A DNA stretch of 64,000 bases from Alphaproteobacteria bacterium (GTDB lineage: Bacteria > Pseudomonadota > Alphaproteobacteria > Rickettsiales > SXRF01): positions 262,449 through 326,448 of the forward strand of contig JANYBV010000038.1 of NCBI GenBank assembly GCA_025360605.1, read 5' to 3'. Positions 45,063 to 55,053 of this stretch are shown in pieces. How positions within the stretch are numbered: the stretch's first letter is position 1; each line of letters starts with the position of its first letter. The notes under the pieces were generated by a model. The model saw only the letters and a program-made list of their open reading frames with translations. It ran no database searches and had not been told where the DNA came from. Position numbers and translations under genes: made by a program.

Positions 45063-46418
45063 ATGACCTTTACCGTTGCCATCATCGGCCGCCCTAACGT
45101 GGGCAAGTCGACCCTGTATAACCGCCTGACCGGCAAGCGCCATGCGCTGGTGGACGACACTCCCGGTGTGACGCGTGACCGCCGTGAGGGGGACGCGAAT
45201 ATTGGCGGCTTAAGTTTCCGTATTATTGATACGGCCGGTCTGGAAGATGCCGAGGACGGCACACTCCAGTCGCGCATGACAGCACAATCGCAGACCGCGA
45301 TCATGGATGCGGATGTTACCATGATGGTGGTGGATGGGCGCGTGGGTATTACCCCCACCGACAAGCATTTTGCCAAGGCCGTACGCAAAACCGGCAAGCC
45401 GGTGATTCTGGTGGTCAATAAAGCCGAAGGTAACGTCGCACGGAGCGCGATTGCCGAGGCGCATGCGCTGGGACTGGGCGAGCCGGTGGCTATTTCTGCC
45501 GAGCATGGCGAGGGACTGGCCGATTTATACGATGCCCTTGCCCCGTTTGACAAAGAAGAAGCGCTGCTGGAAGAAGCAGAGTCAGGGGACGAGAGTGCGA
45601 ATATCGATACGCCGATGCATATCGCTATTGTCGGCCGCCCGAATGTCGGTAAATCAACGCTCATTAATACCATTTTAGGTCGCGAGCGTGTGCTTACCGG
45701 CCCTGAAGCCGGCATTACCCGCGATTCTATTACGGTGGACTGCGAGTTCGAGGGGCGCCAGCTCAAGCTGGTGGACACGGCGGGGATGCGCCGCAAAGCC
45801 AATGTCATCACCAAGCTGGAAAAGCTGGCGGTGGCGGATTCGCTGCACTCTATCCAGTATGCGCAGGTGGTGATTCTGGTCATTGATGCCGAACAGCCGC
45901 TGGAAAAACAGGAAAACACCATCGCTTCGCTGGTGGAGCAAGAAGGCCGCGCTATGGTGCTGGCGGTCAATAAATGGGATGAGGTGAAGGACAAGCCCGC
46001 CTACCTGAAAGCCATTGAAGAACGCCTTGTCTCGGTGATGCCGCAGATGAAGGGCATTCCGGTGATTCCTATTTCGGGCAAGACCGGCTGGAACGTGCCT
46101 AAGCTATTGAAAGAGTGCTTCAGAATCTACGGTTTGTGGAATAAGGAAATCGGTACCGGCGCACTCAATCGCTGGCTGGAAGATGCGCTGCTGGAACATA
46201 CACCGCCGATGATTAAGGGGCGGCGCATTAAAATCCGTTACATGACGCAGAAGTCTGCCCGCCCGCCAACCTTCATACTGTTTTCCAACACCAGCGACAT
46301 TCCTGATTTTTATATCCGCTATCTGGTCAACGCCCTGCGCGAGACCTTCCGCTTGCCGGGGGTGCCTATCCGCATTAAAATCCGCAAAAACAAGAACCCG
46401 TACGCCGAGAACGACTAA
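45063..46418 (+). CDS. der: Ribosome-assembly GTPase Der (EngA)
   Basis: Double GTPase needed for 50S maturation. 451 residues: G1 GRPNVGKST (8-16) and a second GRPNVGKST near residue 188, DTPGVTRDR and DTAGMRRK switch motifs, and a KH-like C-terminal domain. TAATG overlap with the ABC gene. Confidence 0.98.
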   Translation: MTFTVAIIGRPNVGKSTLYNRLTGKRHALVDDTPGVTRDRREGDANIGGLSFRIIDTAGLEDAEDGTLQSRMTAQSQTAIMDADVTMMVVDGRVGITPTDKHFAKAVRKTGKPVILVVNKAEGNVARSAIAEAHALGLGEPVAISAEHGEGLADLYDALAPFDKEEALLEEAESGDESANIDTPMHIAIVGRPNVGKSTLINTILGRERVLTGPEAGITRDSITVDCEFEGRQLKLVDTAGMRRKANVITKLEKLAVADSLHSIQYAQVVILVIDAEQPLEKQENTIASLVEQEGRAMVLAVNKWDEVKDKPAYLKAIEERLVSVMPQMKGIPVIPISGKTGWNVPKLLKECFRIYGLWNKEIGTGALNRWLEDALLEHTPPMIKGRRIKIRYMTQKSARPPTFILFSNTSDIPDFYIRYLVNALRETFRLPGVPIRIKIRKNKNPYAEND

Positions 46419-47350
46419 TGACTCCTGCTGTTGAAATCCGTAATTTGCGCAAAACCTACGCCGGCGGCAAAAAAAGCCCGCCCAAGGAAGCCCTGAAAGG
46501 TATTGACCTTGTCGTACCTCGTGGCTCGTTTTTTGGGTTGTTAGGGCCTAACGGCGCTGGTAAATCGACCATGATTAACATCATGGCGGGGCTGGTGATT
46601 AAAACCAGCGGCGAGGTCCGTATCTGCGGCCACGATATCGTTTCGGACATGCGCAGTGCCCGCACCTCCATCGGGGTAGTGCCGCAGGAACTGGTGCTCG
46701 ATACCTTCTTTACCGTACGTGAGGCACTGGAATTTAACGCTGGCTATTACGGCGTGCCTAAGGATAAACGCCGCACGCAGGAAATCATCGACACGATGGG
46801 ATTGTCCGATAAGGCCGACACCAATTCCCGCCGCCTGTCGGGGGGCATGCGCCGCCGCCTGCTGGTGGCCAAAGCGCTGGTGCATACGCCGCCGGTGCTG
46901 ATTCTCGATGAACCGACCGCAGGGGTGGATGTCGAGCTGCGTACCCAGCTGTGGGACTATGTGAAGAAGATGAACAAGGCAGGCACCACTGTGCTGCTGA
47001 CCACCCATTACCTCGAAGAAGCGCAGGAGTTATGCGATACGATTGCGGTGATTAACCACGGCGAGGTCGTATCCTGCGATTCTAAAGCCAACATGCTCAA
47101 AACCTTCGACAGCAAGCAGCTGGTGATTACGCCGTTGAAGCCCGTCACGGTGATTCCTGCCACGATTCAGTCGTTTGCCTGTGAAATCGACAGCGAAAAC
47201 CGCCTGGTCATCAGCTATAAGCCGAGCAAAAATACCATTCAGGATATTCTGGATGTGGTGCGTGCCAGCGGCATCGAGATTGCCGACATGACCACGCGCG
47301 AGGCTGACCTTGAGGACATCTTCATCCACCTGACGCGCAAAGCTGCCTGA
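46418..47350 (+). CDS. ABC transporter ATP-binding protein without adjacent permease
   Basis: 310 residues of the DRA/ABC-2 export family: Walker A LLGPNGAGKST, signature LSGGMRRRLLVA, Walker B ILDEPTAGVD and TTHYLEEAQELCD, with a C-terminal regulatory tail (about 225-310). The partner permease usually follows; here an RNA methyltransferase follows, so the permease is elsewhere or not present. Substrate unknown. Confidence 0.9.
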   Translation: MTPAVEIRNLRKTYAGGKKSPPKEALKGIDLVVPRGSFFGLLGPNGAGKSTMINIMAGLVIKTSGEVRICGHDIVSDMRSARTSIGVVPQELVLDTFFTVREALEFNAGYYGVPKDKRRTQEIIDTMGLSDKADTNSRRLSGGMRRRLLVAKALVHTPPVLILDEPTAGVDVELRTQLWDYVKKMNKAGTTVLLTTHYLEEAQELCDTIAVINHGEVVSCDSKANMLKTFDSKQLVITPLKPVTVIPATIQSFACEIDSENRLVISYKPSKNTIQDILDVVRASGIEIADMTTREADLEDIFIHLTRKAA

Positions 47351-47354
47351 GGTT

Positions 47355-48542
47355 GTGACCCAACTGGTTTCCATCCGTGTTAAAAAGAGCGTTGAGGAAG
47401 CGGTGCGTAAGGGCATGCCGTGGGTGTATGCCGGTGAGCTGGTGGATTCTTCGGAATTGCTGCTTATTCCTTCCGGAAGCCTTGTTACCGTAGAAAATCC
47501 CAAAGGCCAGCGCATTGCGACGGGTTATTTCAATCACCGCTCGCAGATTGCCTGCCGTATCCTGACGTTATTGCCGGAGCCTGTCAATGTGGCGTTCTTC
47601 GCCCGCCGGTTCCGTAAGGCACTGGAGATGCGTGACCGTTTAATCGGCGTGCCCTATTACCGCCTTATCCATTCCGAGACCGACGGCCTGCCCGGTTTGC
47701 TGGTGGACCGTTTTGGCGACATCATCGTGATACAGGTAGGTACGGCAGGGATGGAGCAGCTGCAGCCCTTATGGCTGGAGGCGCTGGAAACGCTGTTGCA
47801 ACCCAAAGCCATCGTCCTGCGCAATGATACCGCCTCGCGCCTGCTCGAAGGGCTGGTGAAAGAGGTGACGTGGCTTAAGGGCGAGCCGGTGAGACTGGTG
47901 GAACTGACCGAAAACGGCTGCACCTATTTTGCGGATCTGGAGCATGGCCAGAAAACCGGATGGTTTTATGACCAGCGTGATAACCGCAAGCTGATTGCGA
48001 ATCTGGCCAAGGGCAAAACGCTGATCGATATTTTTTCGCATTCCGGCGGGTTTGGAATCGTCGCTGCCGTGCAGGGTGCAAAAGAAGTCACCATGGTGGA
48101 TAGTTCTGCGCTCGCGCTTGAACTTGCCATGAAGGCAGCGCAGCGTAACGGCGTGGCCGAGCGTTGCAAGGTGCTGCAAGGCGATGCGTTTGCGGTGATG
48201 GAACGTCTGGCGAAAGACGGCCAAGCCTTTGATATCGTGCTTGCCGACCCGCCTGCCTTCGTCAAAAGCAAGAAGGACATTGCCAGTGGCCTGAAGGGGT
48301 ATGAGAAGGTATCGCGCCTTGCTGCTGCATTGGTGGCAACGGGCGGGCATTTATTCGTGGCGTCATGTTCCCACCATGCGGGACGTTCGGCGTTTAACAA
48401 GGCGGTGCTGGACGGGGTGGCGAAGGCAGGGCGTAAAGCTGAGATCGTGAAGCAAACCGGAGCAAGCGGCGACCATCCCCGCCACCCATCGTTGGCGCAG
48501 AATGAATATTTGAAGGGAATCTTACTAAAAATTACGTCCTGA
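47355..48542 (+). CDS. RlmI-like 23S rRNA cytosine-C5 methyltransferase
   Basis: 395 residues from GTG 47355 (TGAGG ahead). N-terminal PUA domain (about 3-75), then a class-I methyltransferase with DLEHGQKTGWFYDQRDNR, a DIFSHSGGFGIVAA SAM loop and LADPPAFVKSKKD. RlmI and its relatives share this layout; exact target inferred. The end overlaps convergent rppH by 11 bases. Confidence 0.88.
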   Translation: MTQLVSIRVKKSVEEAVRKGMPWVYAGELVDSSELLLIPSGSLVTVENPKGQRIATGYFNHRSQIACRILTLLPEPVNVAFFARRFRKALEMRDRLIGVPYYRLIHSETDGLPGLLVDRFGDIIVIQVGTAGMEQLQPLWLEALETLLQPKAIVLRNDTASRLLEGLVKEVTWLKGEPVRLVELTENGCTYFADLEHGQKTGWFYDQRDNRKLIANLAKGKTLIDIFSHSGGFGIVAAVQGAKEVTMVDSSALALELAMKAAQRNGVAERCKVLQGDAFAVMERLAKDGQAFDIVLADPPAFVKSKKDIASGLKGYEKVSRLAAALVATGGHLFVASCSHHAGRSAFNKAVLDGVAKAGRKAEIVKQTGASGDHPRHPSLAQNEYLKGILLKITS

Positions 48543-49008
48543 GGGACGAAAACTCATCCACCAGCTGCTGGTACATGTCGCGCTTGAACGGCACGATGAT
48601 GTCGGGCAACTCTTCCATGGCCACCCATTTCCATTCGCAGAATTCAGGGTGTTCTGTGGCGATGTTGATGTCGCTGTCCGTACCGGAAAAGCGCATGGCG
48701 AACCATTTCTGACGTTGCCCGCGGTAGCGGCCTTTCCAGAGTTTGGGTACCAGATGGTCTGGCAGGTCATAAGCCAGCCATTCGCGGCTTTCCTGAAGGA
48801 TAGCCGCCTTATCCGTTCCGGTCTCTTCCATCAGCTCGCGCAGCGCAGCAGCTTGCGGTTCCTCGCCCTGATCGATGCCTCCTTGCGGCATCTGCCACGC
48901 TTCCGAGGTCATGTCGATGCGCTTGGCGACGAAGACGAGGTTATGCGGGTTGAGCAGCATGATGCCGACACCGTCACGATAGGGCAGATGGGCGTGAGCA
49001 GCGGTCAT
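48532..49008 (-). CDS. rppH: RNA pyrophosphohydrolase
   Basis: Nudix enzyme that removes pyrophosphate from mRNA 5' ends and starts decay. 158 residues with the Nudix box GGIDQGEEPQAAALRELMEE (43-62) and PYRDGVGIMLLN start. TGATG overlap with the deacetylase gene. Confidence 0.94.
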   Translation of the reverse strand: MTAAHAHLPYRDGVGIMLLNPHNLVFVAKRIDMTSEAWQMPQGGIDQGEEPQAAALRELMEETGTDKAAILQESREWLAYDLPDHLVPKLWKGRYRGQRQKWFAMRFSGTDSDINIATEHPEFCEWKWVAMEELPDIIVPFKRDMYQQLVDEFSSLRT

Positions 49009-50324
49009 CAGGTGGCCGGAAATTTGATTTTGGTGATAAAAGTGAGAGGCACGAGGGTGTAGCCGTTTTTTTCAAGATCAGCGGACCATAGCGCCAGTTG
49101 TTGGATGGTGAGCGGGTAGGCTTGCGCCACCCCAATGGCAAAGCCGCGCTTGCTGGCGGTTTTTTCCAAAGACATCAGGCGGGCCTGAATGGAACTGACG
49201 GACAGCTCCTCGTCCACTACCACATCAGCAATAGTATAGGCGGCCTTGCTTGTATCCATGATTTTCTTGGTGTCGTTTTTGGCCGGATCGTGCGGCATGG
49301 CAATCATCAGTCCGCGTGTGGACAACTGGTCGAGGATATCCTTGAAGGCGGCGTCTTCACTGGTGAAGGCCTCGTTAAACGGTGTCATAAAACCAACATA
49401 GCCTTCGAGGCGTGACATCAGCCATTTAAGGCGGTTGCTGTTTTCTTCCAGACCTTTACCCACCAGAAGGCCATATGGCCCTGGATCGGTGGCCGGAAAG
49501 TTGCTTGGCTCCAGTGGCAGGTCGACCAGAATTTCATGTCCGGCGATGCGCGCGGCTTGCGCCCAGCTGACCGATTCTTTGGCATAGGGCGAAAAGCTTA
49601 ATGATACGTTTTCAGGAAGTCTGATAGCGCTTTCGGTGGCATTGTGGTTCTGGCCAAGGCCGGTAATGACGATAGCAATGGTAGGGAGGTGTCCTTTATG
49701 GACATAGCGCTTGGCGTAATAGCTCCATGGTTTCAGTCCCTTCGGTCCGACGGTAGGCAGGTTGCCGACGTCGGTTTTTTCAACCAGTACACTCTTAATT
49801 TCAGCAGGTGGTACAGCGGAGGGTTTGATGCTGCTGGTATCAAGGGTGGCGGAAGGGGATTCGTGGGACTCTGCTTGTTTATCAGAGGCTGTTTTATCAG
49901 GTGTAACATTCTCAGGGGAGGCCGGCGTTTCTTTGGCGGCGGGCTCCGTACCCGCTGTCGTTGTTGTCGTTGCAGCTGCAGGCGCTGTGTCCTGCGTGGC
50001 GGGCTTAGTCGCTGCTGCCGGTTCGGTTGCTTTGGCGGGTAACTCCACTGCTGCCGGCGAGGTTGCGGTGGCAGGCTGCGTGGCGGCAGGTGCGTCGGCT
50101 ACCGGTTCAGGGGTTTCAAGCGAGATCTGCTTGCCCTCGATAGTGCCTGTGTCGAGTTTGATAAGCAGACGGCGGCCATCGGTCATGGCATCATTCGTGT
50201 CCTTCGCCCCCGATAACCATAGCAGCCCAAGCAGCAAGGACGATGCTATCAGCAACGACCAGTAAGAGAGCTTGACGGAAGCCTCGCCTTTAATGCGTGA
50301 ACTTAGCTTATCCTTGATCGCCAT
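49008..50324 (-). CDS. Divergent polysaccharide deacetylase family protein
   Basis: 438 residues: membrane anchor (about 23-40), a long Ala/Thr/Pro-rich low-complexity spacer (about 65-175), then the catalytic-fold domain with IAIVITGLGQNHNATESA, VDLPLEPSNFP and GLMIAMPHDPA. In this family metal residues are partly lost and activity is unclear. Conserved neighbour of EnvC and CtpA, pointing to cell wall or division work. Confidence 0.9.
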   Translation of the reverse strand: MAIKDKLSSRIKGEASVKLSYWSLLIASSLLLGLLWLSGAKDTNDAMTDGRRLLIKLDTGTIEGKQISLETPEPVADAPAATQPATATSPAAVELPAKATEPAAATKPATQDTAPAAATTTTTAGTEPAAKETPASPENVTPDKTASDKQAESHESPSATLDTSSIKPSAVPPAEIKSVLVEKTDVGNLPTVGPKGLKPWSYYAKRYVHKGHLPTIAIVITGLGQNHNATESAIRLPENVSLSFSPYAKESVSWAQAARIAGHEILVDLPLEPSNFPATDPGPYGLLVGKGLEENSNRLKWLMSRLEGYVGFMTPFNEAFTSEDAAFKDILDQLSTRGLMIAMPHDPAKNDTKKIMDTSKAAYTIADVVVDEELSVSSIQARLMSLEKTASKRGFAIGVAQAYPLTIQQLALWSADLEKNGYTLVPLTFITKIKFPAT

Positions 50325-50385
50325 ATGCCAAGCACCCTACTTGTGTTGTCTCAGGTCAGTACACCGTCAGGCATGCACCACAGCC

Positions 50386-51774
50386 TTATTTTTCTGGTGT
50401 CGTCTGATTGTAGACATTAACCGCACGAAGCAGATCGAGAGCACGTTGCAACTGGAAATCCTCAGCCGAAGCAATATCTTCATTGGCGATGGATTTCTTT
50501 TTGCCTTCCTTGTCCTTTTCTTTGTCTTTGGACTTGTCAGACGATTCATTGTTGCCGGATTTATCCGCTGATTCCGGCTTTTCTTTATCGGAATCATGCT
50601 TCTTTTCCTTGGCCTTCTTCTCTTCAAGGGTTTCCAGACGCTTACGCAGGTCGGCTTCGCTACGAAGCTTATCATTCATCTTCAGAGGCTCAATTTTGGC
50701 CGGACGTACCATAATATCCGGTACAATGCCTTTGGCCTGAATGGAGCGTCCCGATGGGGTGTAGTAACGCGCTGTGGTCAGGCGGATAGCGCCATGCTCA
50801 TTGAGCGGGATCACCGTCTGCACCGAGCCTTTACCAAAGGTTTTCGTGCCCATCACGATAGCGCGCTTATGGTCTTGCAGTGCGCCGGAAACAATTTCGG
50901 ATGCAGATGCCGAGCCATTATTAACCAGCACCACTACCGGTACATCATCGTCTACCAGTTCATCGCCACTGTGGGCGTTGTAACGCTTGGTTTTGTTAGG
51001 GTCACGTTCACGGGTGGATACGATTTCGCCCTGTTTCAGGAACGCATCGGACACCGACACCGCCTGTTCGAGCAGGCCGCCCGGATTGTTGCGTAAATCC
51101 AGCACCACACCGCGCAGGTTAGGCAGGTCTTTTTTGATTTTCTTGAATTCTTCGTTCATCAGCTCGGTGGTTTGTTCGGTGAACGAGGTAATACGGATAT
51201 AGGCAATATCATCACCTTCGGCATGAGCGCGGACGGATTTGATTTTAATGACAGCGCGTGTCAGGGTGAGCTCGATAGGTTCTGGCTCATCTTCGCGCAA
51301 AATCGACAATTTGACTTTAGAGTCGACAGGCCCGCGCATCTTTTCAACGGCTTCGGTAAGCGACAGGCCCATTACGGCTTCGTCGTTGATATAGCTAATG
51401 AAATCGCCCGGTTTAACGCCCGCTTTAGCCGCAGGAGTATCATCGATAGGGGAGACAACTTTGACCAAGCCATTTTCCATGGTGACTTCAATGCCAAGGC
51501 CGCCGAACTCGCCCCGTGTCTGTACCTGCATTTCTTTGAAGGCTTTTTCGTTCATGTAGCCGGAGTGAGGGTCCAGCGAGGTGAGCATGCCGTTAATGGC
51601 TGCTTCGATCAGATCGCCGTCTTTGACTTCTTCGACGTAATCGCTGCGGACGCGGTCAAATACTTCGCCGAATAAATCCAGCAGCTGTAACGTATTATTC
51701 TTTTCTGCGTAAGCAATCAGGGGAACACTGAGAAATAAACCGCCCACAAGGCATAATTTGGAAAAACGGCGCAT
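50386..51774 (-). CDS. ctpA: C-terminal processing peptidase (S41)
   Basis: Exported Ser/Lys protease acting on envelope proteins. 462 residues: signal peptide (1-23, IAYA), PDZ (about 90-165), S41 core with catalytic S290 (NNGSASASEI) and K315 (GKGSVQ), and a long Lys/Asp/Glu/Ser tail (about 385-440). In the envC-ctpA-deacetylase-rppH operon. Confidence 0.95.
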   Translation of the reverse strand: MRRFSKLCLVGGLFLSVPLIAYAEKNNTLQLLDLFGEVFDRVRSDYVEEVKDGDLIEAAINGMLTSLDPHSGYMNEKAFKEMQVQTRGEFGGLGIEVTMENGLVKVVSPIDDTPAAKAGVKPGDFISYINDEAVMGLSLTEAVEKMRGPVDSKVKLSILREDEPEPIELTLTRAVIKIKSVRAHAEGDDIAYIRITSFTEQTTELMNEEFKKIKKDLPNLRGVVLDLRNNPGGLLEQAVSVSDAFLKQGEIVSTRERDPNKTKRYNAHSGDELVDDDVPVVVLVNNGSASASEIVSGALQDHKRAIVMGTKTFGKGSVQTVIPLNEHGAIRLTTARYYTPSGRSIQAKGIVPDIMVRPAKIEPLKMNDKLRSEADLRKRLETLEEKKAKEKKHDSDKEKPESADKSGNNESSDKSKDKEKDKEGKKKSIANEDIASAEDFQLQRALDLLRAVNVYNQTTPEK

Positions 51775-51796
51775 ATTATTTCTGGTCTCCTGTTTA

Positions 51797-53023
51797 TTAT
51801 TTCTTTTTGTTTAGTCCATTGATCCATGCCGCCGGATTGACGGGCTGGTTGTCTTTTCTCAGCTCGATATACAGCGTACGATCGTTTTTATTATCATCGT
51901 CCCCCTCTCCCATAGCACCAATCGGTTCTCCTTCCAACAGAAACTGACCTACCCTCACATCAATTTTTGTAAGTCCCGCTAGTAATGTGTGAAAATCATC
52001 ACTATGCCGGAGGATAATCATCTGGCCATAGTTAAGGAACGGGCCGGTAAATACCACTTCGCTGTCATAGGGCGCCGTGACCTGAGCGCCTTTACGCGTG
52101 GTCATGGTGGTGCCCTTGCTGGTCGTGTTTTTACCGGTGGACGCCCCGAAAGATTGCGTCACCTGACCGGAGGCAGGGGCATGGATGTGTCCCTTGGCAT
52201 CGACAAACGAGCGCAGATGCTCGGAATCCGACCGTGCGCTTGGTTTGTTGTGCTTGGCTTCTTTTTCTTCTTTCTTGGCCTGTTCTTTTTGCAGGCCGGT
52301 AACCAGATCGCGAAGGTCAGATGCTTTTTTAGCGAGGCGCTGGAGGGTTTCTTCCTCTTCTTTCTGGCGTTTGCCGAGTTTATTCTGCAAGGAGGTACGG
52401 TCGGCCAGCTGTCCCATCAGTTCGCGGCGTTGTTTGTCAAAACCTGCCTGAATAGAGGCGAGCTGGTCGCGGTGTTCGGTGACGATTTCCTTGAGCGCAT
52501 TTAATTCACTGAGCTGTAGGCTCAGGCTTAGCGCCTCCTGACGGATGCTTTCAGAGGCCATACCAAGGGCATGTGACGCTTTCATGATTTCCATCGGTGG
52601 CTGTGGCATCATGAGTATGGCTTCAGGCGGTGTGCGGCTCAGCGACAGTTCCGCCATCAGCAGGGCGGACAAATGCGCTTGCTGGGCTTTCAGTGTTTCT
52701 TTTTTGGTTTTCAGCTCATCCGACAGGATACGCAGCTTGTCTTCGGCATCGCTAAGCTCAGCCTCTGTTTTTTGCATGGTGGCCGCCATTTTGACCATCT
52801 TATCCTGCAGCGTCTTCAGTTCGTCCTGTAACTGCTTATATTCTTTGGATAGCGCCTGAGAGCGTTGTTGCGCCTGCTGCATATCTTTCTGGGTGGCTTC
52901 CAGCTCTTCCTCGGGATTGGTCACGGCCCATAGCAGGGATGTGCCGCATAGCCATCCCAGCACTGCGAGCGTCAGCGTTTTTGATAGTACAGACTGGGGA
53001 TGTTTTCCTGACGGAGGTGTCAC
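51797..53023 (-). CDS. envC: EnvC-like murein hydrolase activator (M23 fold)
   Basis: 408 residues: signal-anchor (about 17-34), long coiled coil (about 38-255), and a C-terminal LytM domain (about 275-400, APASGQVTQSFG). The catalytic HxH position reads LLAGL instead of YAHL, so the domain is degenerate, as in EnvC-type activators of amidases at division. Followed by ctpA with a 22-base gap. Confidence 0.9.
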   Translation of the reverse strand: MTPPSGKHPQSVLSKTLTLAVLGWLCGTSLLWAVTNPEEELEATQKDMQQAQQRSQALSKEYKQLQDELKTLQDKMVKMAATMQKTEAELSDAEDKLRILSDELKTKKETLKAQQAHLSALLMAELSLSRTPPEAILMMPQPPMEIMKASHALGMASESIRQEALSLSLQLSELNALKEIVTEHRDQLASIQAGFDKQRRELMGQLADRTSLQNKLGKRQKEEEETLQRLAKKASDLRDLVTGLQKEQAKKEEKEAKHNKPSARSDSEHLRSFVDAKGHIHAPASGQVTQSFGASTGKNTTSKGTTMTTRKGAQVTAPYDSEVVFTGPFLNYGQMIILRHSDDFHTLLAGLTKIDVRVGQFLLEGEPIGAMGEGDDDNKNDRTLYIELRKDNQPVNPAAWINGLNKKK

Positions 53024-53044
53024 GGAGCAGACTTACGTTGAAGG

Positions 53045-53767
53045 TTAATGCAAAGGCTTGGTGTCAGAGCTTTCGCTCGAAGTATCCTCTTGTTTTAAAA
53101 CAGTTTTATCTGCGCGCTTCCCCGAATTGACGTAATACACGGTTTTGGCAAGATTAGTCGTATAGTCCGCTACGCGTTCGAGATTTTTGGCCGCAAATAC
53201 GATGTGGGTGCTGGGAGTGACGCATTCCGGTGATGCCGACATCTGCTTTTGCATGATCGAAAAAATCTCGTGGTAGAGGTCGTCGATATCCTGATCGCGT
53301 TTCCACACTTCGGTGGCCTTGGCGATATCGGTGCGTTCGAAGGCTTCAAGGGCGGTGTCGAGCATGCTGACCACAATATCGGCCATTTTTTCGAGTTTCA
53401 GGATGACTTCTTCCGGTGCGTGGATGCCCATTTTTACGCTGCGCTTGACCGTGTTTTTGGCAAGGTCGCCGGCACGTTCCAGCATGCCGGTGATTTTCAA
53501 AACCGAGGTAACGAAACGCAGGTCAATCGCCAGTGGGTTTTGCAGAGCCAGTACGATGGTGGCCTCTTCTTCAATCTGGTGGTCGAGGGCGTTGATATAT
53601 TTATCCGCAGCCTTCGCTTCGGCCACGCGGTTAATATCATCCGAACGGAAGGATGACTTGGCGGCCAGCACCATCTTGCGCACCTCGCCGCCCATGTCCA
53701 GAATCAGGCGCATCAGGTGCTGCAACTGTTTGTCATAATTGCGTAAAGTGTGATTATTCAGATCCAT
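53045..53767 (-). CDS. phoU: PhoU, phosphate signalling regulator
   Basis: 240 residues with two PhoU three-helix repeats (about 15-105 and 118-205), including ITGMLERAGDLAKNT and FAAKNLERVADYTTN metal-site motifs. Restrains PhoR signalling and the Pst transporter in phosphate sufficiency. No pst or phoB genes adjoin it here. Confidence 0.94.
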   Translation of the reverse strand: MDLNNHTLRNYDKQLQHLMRLILDMGGEVRKMVLAAKSSFRSDDINRVAEAKAADKYINALDHQIEEEATIVLALQNPLAIDLRFVTSVLKITGMLERAGDLAKNTVKRSVKMGIHAPEEVILKLEKMADIVVSMLDTALEAFERTDIAKATEVWKRDQDIDDLYHEIFSIMQKQMSASPECVTPSTHIVFAAKNLERVADYTTNLAKTVYYVNSGKRADKTVLKQEDTSSESSDTKPLH

Positions 53768-53901
53768 AGTGCGACATCCTTTTAACGAAGCTTTCTTTTT
53801 AGCATACAGCGTATCATTTAGATTTACATGATTTATTCAGGAACGCCAATGCTATAAAATAGCTCAGTGACAATCCGGTTCAACCTTGCTATACCGCCCC
53901 C

Positions 53902-55053
53902 ATGCAATTAATTACCAGTCAGGCAGACCTTGCGGCGTTTTGTGCTTCCGTAGCCGATGGCCGCTACATCACGGTGGATACCGAGTTTATCCGCGACAAA
54001 ACCTATTACCCTAAATTATGCCTCTTGCAGATTGCCGGTGCCGAGTCGGCGGCGGTGATTGATCCGCTGGCCGACGGCATCGATTTGGCGCCTGTTTTCA
54101 AGCTGATGCAGAAAGCGTCACTCACCAAGGTGTTTCATGCCGCGCGGCAGGATATCGAAATTTTTTACCTGCTGTCCGGCAAAATTCCGAACCCGATTTA
54201 TGATACGCAGGCAGCCGCTGCCGTGTGCGGGTACGGCGAGTCGGTGGGTTATGAAACGCTGGTGAATAATATCGTCGGGCAGGAGCTGGATAAAAGCTCG
54301 CGCTTTACCGACTGGTCGGCGCGCCCACTGTCGGAAAAGCAGCTGAATTACGCCATTTCCGATGTCACTCATCTGCGCGTGATTTACGACGAACTGAACC
54401 AGAAGATTACCGCTGCCGGACGCACCTCGTGGATTGACGAGGAACATGCCTACCTGACGAGCCCTTCGATTTACGCCAATGAGCCGGAAGATGCGTGGCA
54501 GCGCCTTAAATACGGTCATATGCGTCCCAAGCATCTGGCGGCGCTGCGCGAGCTGGCCAAATGGCGCGAGATCGAAGCACGCAAGCACGATGTGCCGCGC
54601 GGACGCATTGTGAAAGATGAAACGCTGGTCGAACTTGCCTCGCTGATGCCGCGTAAGGAATCCGACCTCGCCCGTATGCGCGGCCTCGACAAGCACATCT
54701 CAAAACCCAAGGTGGATGCTATTTTAGAATGCGTACAGGCTGCGCTTGCGCTTGCGCCTGCCGATTACCCGCAGGTGAAGCAGCATAAAAAACCATCCGA
54801 GAATATCACCAGCGCGCTGGCCATGTTGCAGCTGTTGCTCAAGGTCAAGGCCGACGTGCATGGTATCGCCAGCTCGATGATCGCCAGCAAAGACGATATG
54901 GAACTGATCGCGCTCGGCAAAACCGAAACCCCCACCCTGCAGGGCTGGCGCTTTGAAATTTTTGGCCAGCAAGCGCAGGCACTGATGCAGGGCAAACTCA
55001 AGATGTCGCTGAATCCCAAGAACAAGCAGGTCGTGTTCGAGGAAGTGGAATAA
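53902..55053 (+). CDS. rnd: Ribonuclease D
   Basis: 3'-5' exoribonuclease for tRNA maturation. 383 residues: DEDD residues D26/E28 (TVDTEFIRD), HAARQDIE and YAISDVTHL, then an HRDC domain (about 210-285). A TATAAAAT-like box lies about 45 bases upstream. Stop and the next start overlap by 1 base. Confidence 0.95.
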   Translation: MQLITSQADLAAFCASVADGRYITVDTEFIRDKTYYPKLCLLQIAGAESAAVIDPLADGIDLAPVFKLMQKASLTKVFHAARQDIEIFYLLSGKIPNPIYDTQAAAAVCGYGESVGYETLVNNIVGQELDKSSRFTDWSARPLSEKQLNYAISDVTHLRVIYDELNQKITAAGRTSWIDEEHAYLTSPSIYANEPEDAWQRLKYGHMRPKHLAALRELAKWREIEARKHDVPRGRIVKDETLVELASLMPRKESDLARMRGLDKHISKPKVDAILECVQAALALAPADYPQVKQHKKPSENITSALAMLQLLLKVKADVHGIASSMIASKDDMELIALGKTETPTLQGWRFEIFGQQAQALMQGKLKMSLNPKNKQVVFEEVE

